Below, piece after piece: positions 61,999 to 64,000 of a stretch of 64,000 bases of DNA; positions within the stretch are counted from its first letter, which is position 1; the number at the start of each line of letters is the position of its first letter. A program made the position numbers and the translations under genes. A model generated the notes under the pieces. It worked only from the letters and a program-made list of their open reading frames with translations. It did not search any database and had not been told where the DNA came from. Origin of the DNA: Corynebacterium doosanense CAU 212 = DSM 45436 (lineage in GTDB: Bacteria; Actinomycetota; Actinomycetes; Mycobacteriales; Mycobacteriaceae); contig NZ_CP006764.1 of the NCBI RefSeq assembly GCF_000767055.1, positions 930,001-994,000 on the forward strand, in the 5' to 3' direction.

Positions 61999-63446
61999 GG
62001 GTTCATGGCTCATCCCAATCGGGGGTGTAGGAGTTGGGGTCTGAAGCCGCCGGTCTCGAGCAGGCTTCGGGCGATGTAGTTGGTCAGGTTGCGGAACCCG
62101 AGTGCGGAGCCGCGCAGGTGTTCGAGCCGTTCGTTGAGCGCCTCGGTCGGCCCGTTGCTGGTGCCGGGTCGTTCGAAGTAGGCGAGCACGTCAGCGGCTC
62201 GCTTCTCCAGGGTCCGGCCCAGGGTGGTGAGCTCGGTGAGCACCTTGGGGATGCCGGCGCTGAGGTCGGTGATCAGCTTCTCCATGCGCTCGCGGCCACG
62301 TTGCCGGTCCTCGTGGCGATAGGCGGCGATCATGCGCTGGTAAACACCCCAGGTCGCCTCGACCTCGACGTGAGCGTCATCAACGAACAGCGCGCGTAGC
62401 CTGTGGCTCTGCTTCTCGGTGAGCAGGTCCGCGCCGGTGTGCAGCGTGCGCCGCGACTTGTAGAGCGGGTCGTCCCTGAACCCACGGTGCCCGTGGATCG
62501 CGAGTTGGACCCGGCGCCGGCACCTGTCGAGGGCGTCACCGGCCAGGCGCACGACGTGGAAGGGATCCATCACCGTGACCGCGTCCGGGATCTCCTCTGC
62601 AGCGGCGGTCTTGAACCCGGTGAAGCCGTCCATCGCGACCACCTCGACCGCGTCACGGAAGGCGTCGTCGCGGTCGGCGAGCCAGGTCTTGAACGCCGCC
62701 TTCGACCGGCCCTCGACCATGTCCAGCAGCCTTGCTGGGCCGGCCCCATCGCGGACCGGGGTGAGGTCGATGATCACGGTGACGTACTTGTCGCCACGCC
62801 TGGTGTGGCGCCAGACGTGCTCATCGACGCCAATGACCTTCACGCCCTCAAACCGCGTGGGGTCGTTGATCAGCAGCCGCTTGCCTTCAGCCAGGACCGC
62901 GTTGTTGGCGGTGTCCCACGCGACCCCGAGTCCCTCGGCGACACGGGCGACGGTGAGGTGTGCGACCACGATCCCTTCCAGCGCCCACCGCAGCCCGGTG
63001 CGCGAGAGCTTCGCGCGTGGCTCCGCCGCGGCGCTGGTGTCTTGGCGCCACACGTGTCCGCAGTCGGCACAGCGGTAGCGGCGCACTACAACTTCCAGCA
63101 CGGTCGGTCGCCAGCCCAGCGGCTCGTGGGCCAACCGCCGGATCACGGTGTCACGAGCAGCGCCTTCGCTGCCGCACCGTCGGCACCACTGATTTGGTTC
63201 CACCACGCGGCACGCGAGGACCGCACGATCCGGTTCAAGTCGTCGTCCGGTCAAGCTCAGACCGAGGCCGTCGAGTCGAGCGAAGGCGGTCAGGTCAGGG
63301 CGGCCGAAGCCGGCCGGCGGGGTAGTGTCGGTCACGTCGGGGACTTTCGGATGGATGGCGTAGGAACCTCCATCGTCGGGAGATCTCGACGTCTATCTGC
63401 GGACCGACGCGCCCGGCCGACCTACACCGTCATCTGAGAAGACCCC
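61999..63446 (-). mobile_element. ISL3 family insertion sequence
   Basis: A single ISL3 transposase gene is flanked by partly matching ends: GGGTTCATGGCTCATCCC on the left and GGGGTCTTCTCAGATGACGG read inward from the right. The right end is placed by this sequence; target duplication is not clear, so boundaries are approximate. Confidence 0.7.
62010..63335 (-). CDS. ISL3 family transposase
   Basis: The GTG at 63335 gives 441 residues. N-terminal zinc finger (CRRCG and CADCGHVW), HTH (VARVAEGLGVAWDTANNAV) and DDE-type catalytic domain (VIGVDEHVWRHTRRGDKYVTV, AMDGFTGFKTA, MDPFHVVRLAGDALDRCRR, GTSNGPTEALN). Full length and apparently intact. Confidence 0.92.
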   Translation of the reverse strand: MTDTTPPAGFGRPDLTAFARLDGLGLSLTGRRLEPDRAVLACRVVEPNQWCRRCGSEGAARDTVIRRLAHEPLGWRPTVLEVVVRRYRCADCGHVWRQDTSAAAEPRAKLSRTGLRWALEGIVVAHLTVARVAEGLGVAWDTANNAVLAEGKRLLINDPTRFEGVKVIGVDEHVWRHTRRGDKYVTVIIDLTPVRDGAGPARLLDMVEGRSKAAFKTWLADRDDAFRDAVEVVAMDGFTGFKTAAAEEIPDAVTVMDPFHVVRLAGDALDRCRRRVQLAIHGHRGFRDDPLYKSRRTLHTGADLLTEKQSHRLRALFVDDAHVEVEATWGVYQRMIAAYRHEDRQRGRERMEKLITDLSAGIPKVLTELTTLGRTLEKRAADVLAYFERPGTSNGPTEALNERLEHLRGSALGFRNLTNYIARSLLETGGFRPQLLHPRLG

Positions 63447-63678
63447 TGAAACGTCTTCGACGATGACGGGACCGGCGAGGAGGAGGGCGCGGTGAGCTAA
63501 AGGAATGGAGCTTGCTCGGCTTCGACGCCGCCGCAAGCTCCGGTGAAACGGTCGGTACTGGTCGGTCGTCGTCGGCCGCCACCGGATGGCGGCGTCCCCC
63601 ACGCTCGGCGTTTGCGCAGGTCAGCGGCTCGTTCGCCTAGTGGGCGCATCAAGCGATAGACGCAAAGCCGACGTGATT

Positions 63679-63709
63679 AGGTCGTCGGTTCGATTCCGAC
63701 AGGCGGCTC
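63679..63709 (+). tRNA. 3' fragment of a tRNA gene (probably tRNA-Thr), attachment-site half
   Basis: The fragment holds a full T arm (GTCGG-TTCGATT-CCGAC) and an acceptor 3' strand AGGCGGC. A matching 5' acceptor GCCGCCT, D arm and anticodon arm are not found just upstream. The sequence resembles the end of actinobacterial tRNA-Thr(CGU) from memory. It is most simply the att half left by an integrative element. Confidence 0.55.
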
Positions 63710-63719
63710 CGGCGAACAG

Positions 63720-63749
63720 CCCCTGACCTGCGGAAACGCAGGTCAGGGG
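63720..63749. terminator. Strong hairpin after the tRNA fragment
   Basis: CCCCTGACCTGCG pairs perfectly with CGCAGGTCAGGGG around a GAAA tetraloop (13-bp stem). GGTTTGGTTC follows, so it can serve as the terminator of the tRNA transcript. Confidence 0.75.
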
Positions 63750-64000
63750 CGGTTTGGTTCTGGTGGTCGCGCGATGCGCTGGCCTCACGGCTCTGCCCGA
63801 CACCGACGTCGCTCTCCTCTGCGACGGACCCCTCGCCGGCTGAGCGCTCGCGGCCGGCATCCTGTCCGTGTGCCGATAGGCCTCGCACCGCTCGGCAACG
63901 CAGCATGGCGTTGCGTAGCGACCTGGCGACGGCTCGGCGGGGCGCGATCGTCTCGTGCGTTGGCGGACTACGGGAGCTTGGACGCGAGGACGTCGGCCGC

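Larger units (their letters stand above)
63447..64000. other. 554-bp right end without convincing genes
   Basis: Contains a 9-bp inverted repeat GGAGCTTGC/GCAAGCTCC (63507-63541), a tRNA 3'-end sequence and a strong hairpin, but no open frame I can support. It seems to be the boundary of an integrated element. Confidence 0.5.

Noticed and set aside
63620..63710. Complete tRNA gene at the right edge
   Set aside because: The T arm and 3' acceptor fit, but no matching 5' acceptor, D arm or anticodon arm was found.
63621..63906. Minus-strand ORFs over the tRNA fragment
   Set aside because: They contain RNRTDDLITSALRL-like residues, a common spurious translation of sequence antisense to tRNA ends.
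1..64000. Standard KOPS-like strand-biased motif as explanation of the recurrent word
   Set aside because: The word occurs on both strands within this window, so a strong polarity is not seen; a genome-wide count is needed before excluding it fully.

Overview
The window is high-GC actinobacterial chromosome, almost certainly Corynebacterium or a close relative. This rests on the mycothiol S-conjugate amidase Mca, the DUF501-Ppx-tRNA block, a short-chain Z-prenyl synthase beside mca, a PIN-PhoH2 protein, LGFP and DUF4245/DUF4307/DUF5997/DUF6542 proteins, and gene order of the corynebacterial/mycobacterial type. No species is claimed.

Layout. Positions 1-31.8 kb are a conserved core. In order: the end of an FtsB-like gene, DUF501, ppx and a tRNA-Leu(UAA); a four-gene osmoprotectant ABC operon; a BAX-inhibitor-like protein and an arsenite-type permease; greA; mca with uppS; coaA and glyA; a TetR/GH13 pair sharing an operator; a PIN-PhoH2 protein; a drug-efflux MFS with its TetR; fumC, glpX, xseBA, ispH, rmuC, an AI-2E exporter and the GTPase ychF.

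Positions 31.76-37.26 kb are an accessory region at the 3' end of ychF. The last nine codons plus stop of ychF (GDVVEFRFNV type) recur downstream at 32454 and 33640, with a shorter scar at 31795. The copies differ by synonymous changes and use different stop codons. Between them lie one-gene modules: an HXXEE membrane protein, then an RCC1-repeat protein. After the third copy comes the start of an SNF2-type helicase gene like those in defence systems. An IS1380 element entered the third copy's stop codon, an IS3 element cut the helicase, and an IS481 remnant closes the region. This looks like serial site-specific insertion into a housekeeping gene that rebuilds its C-terminus each time.

Positions 37.3-46.1 kb carry an RpiB-like isomerase, a cytochrome b561/sulfite-oxidase fusion, a HigBA-like toxin-antitoxin pair and two adjacent YhgE/Pip proteins. 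This block lies between inverted IS481 copies. Positions 46-62 kb are a looser region: an intact IS481, an SDR, hipBA, a 2H phosphoesterase, a DJ-1/PfpI protein, a CDF transporter, MDR, DUF4230, DUF4185, DinB-like, DUF488 and DedA genes. Several genes there are decaying: a methyltransferase remnant, ltrA and msrA each with one in-frame TAG, and an M50-like gene with a G6 frameshift. A tandem array of four large hairpins follows ltrA. The right end holds an ISL3 element and the 3' end of a tRNA gene, probably an attachment-site half.

Across the whole window the asymmetric word GCGTCGANAAGCG (core GTCGATAAGC) occurs far more often than expected, in both coding and intergenic DNA. Inside genes it forces rare codons (TTA, ATA, CTT), which suggests selection on the DNA word itself.
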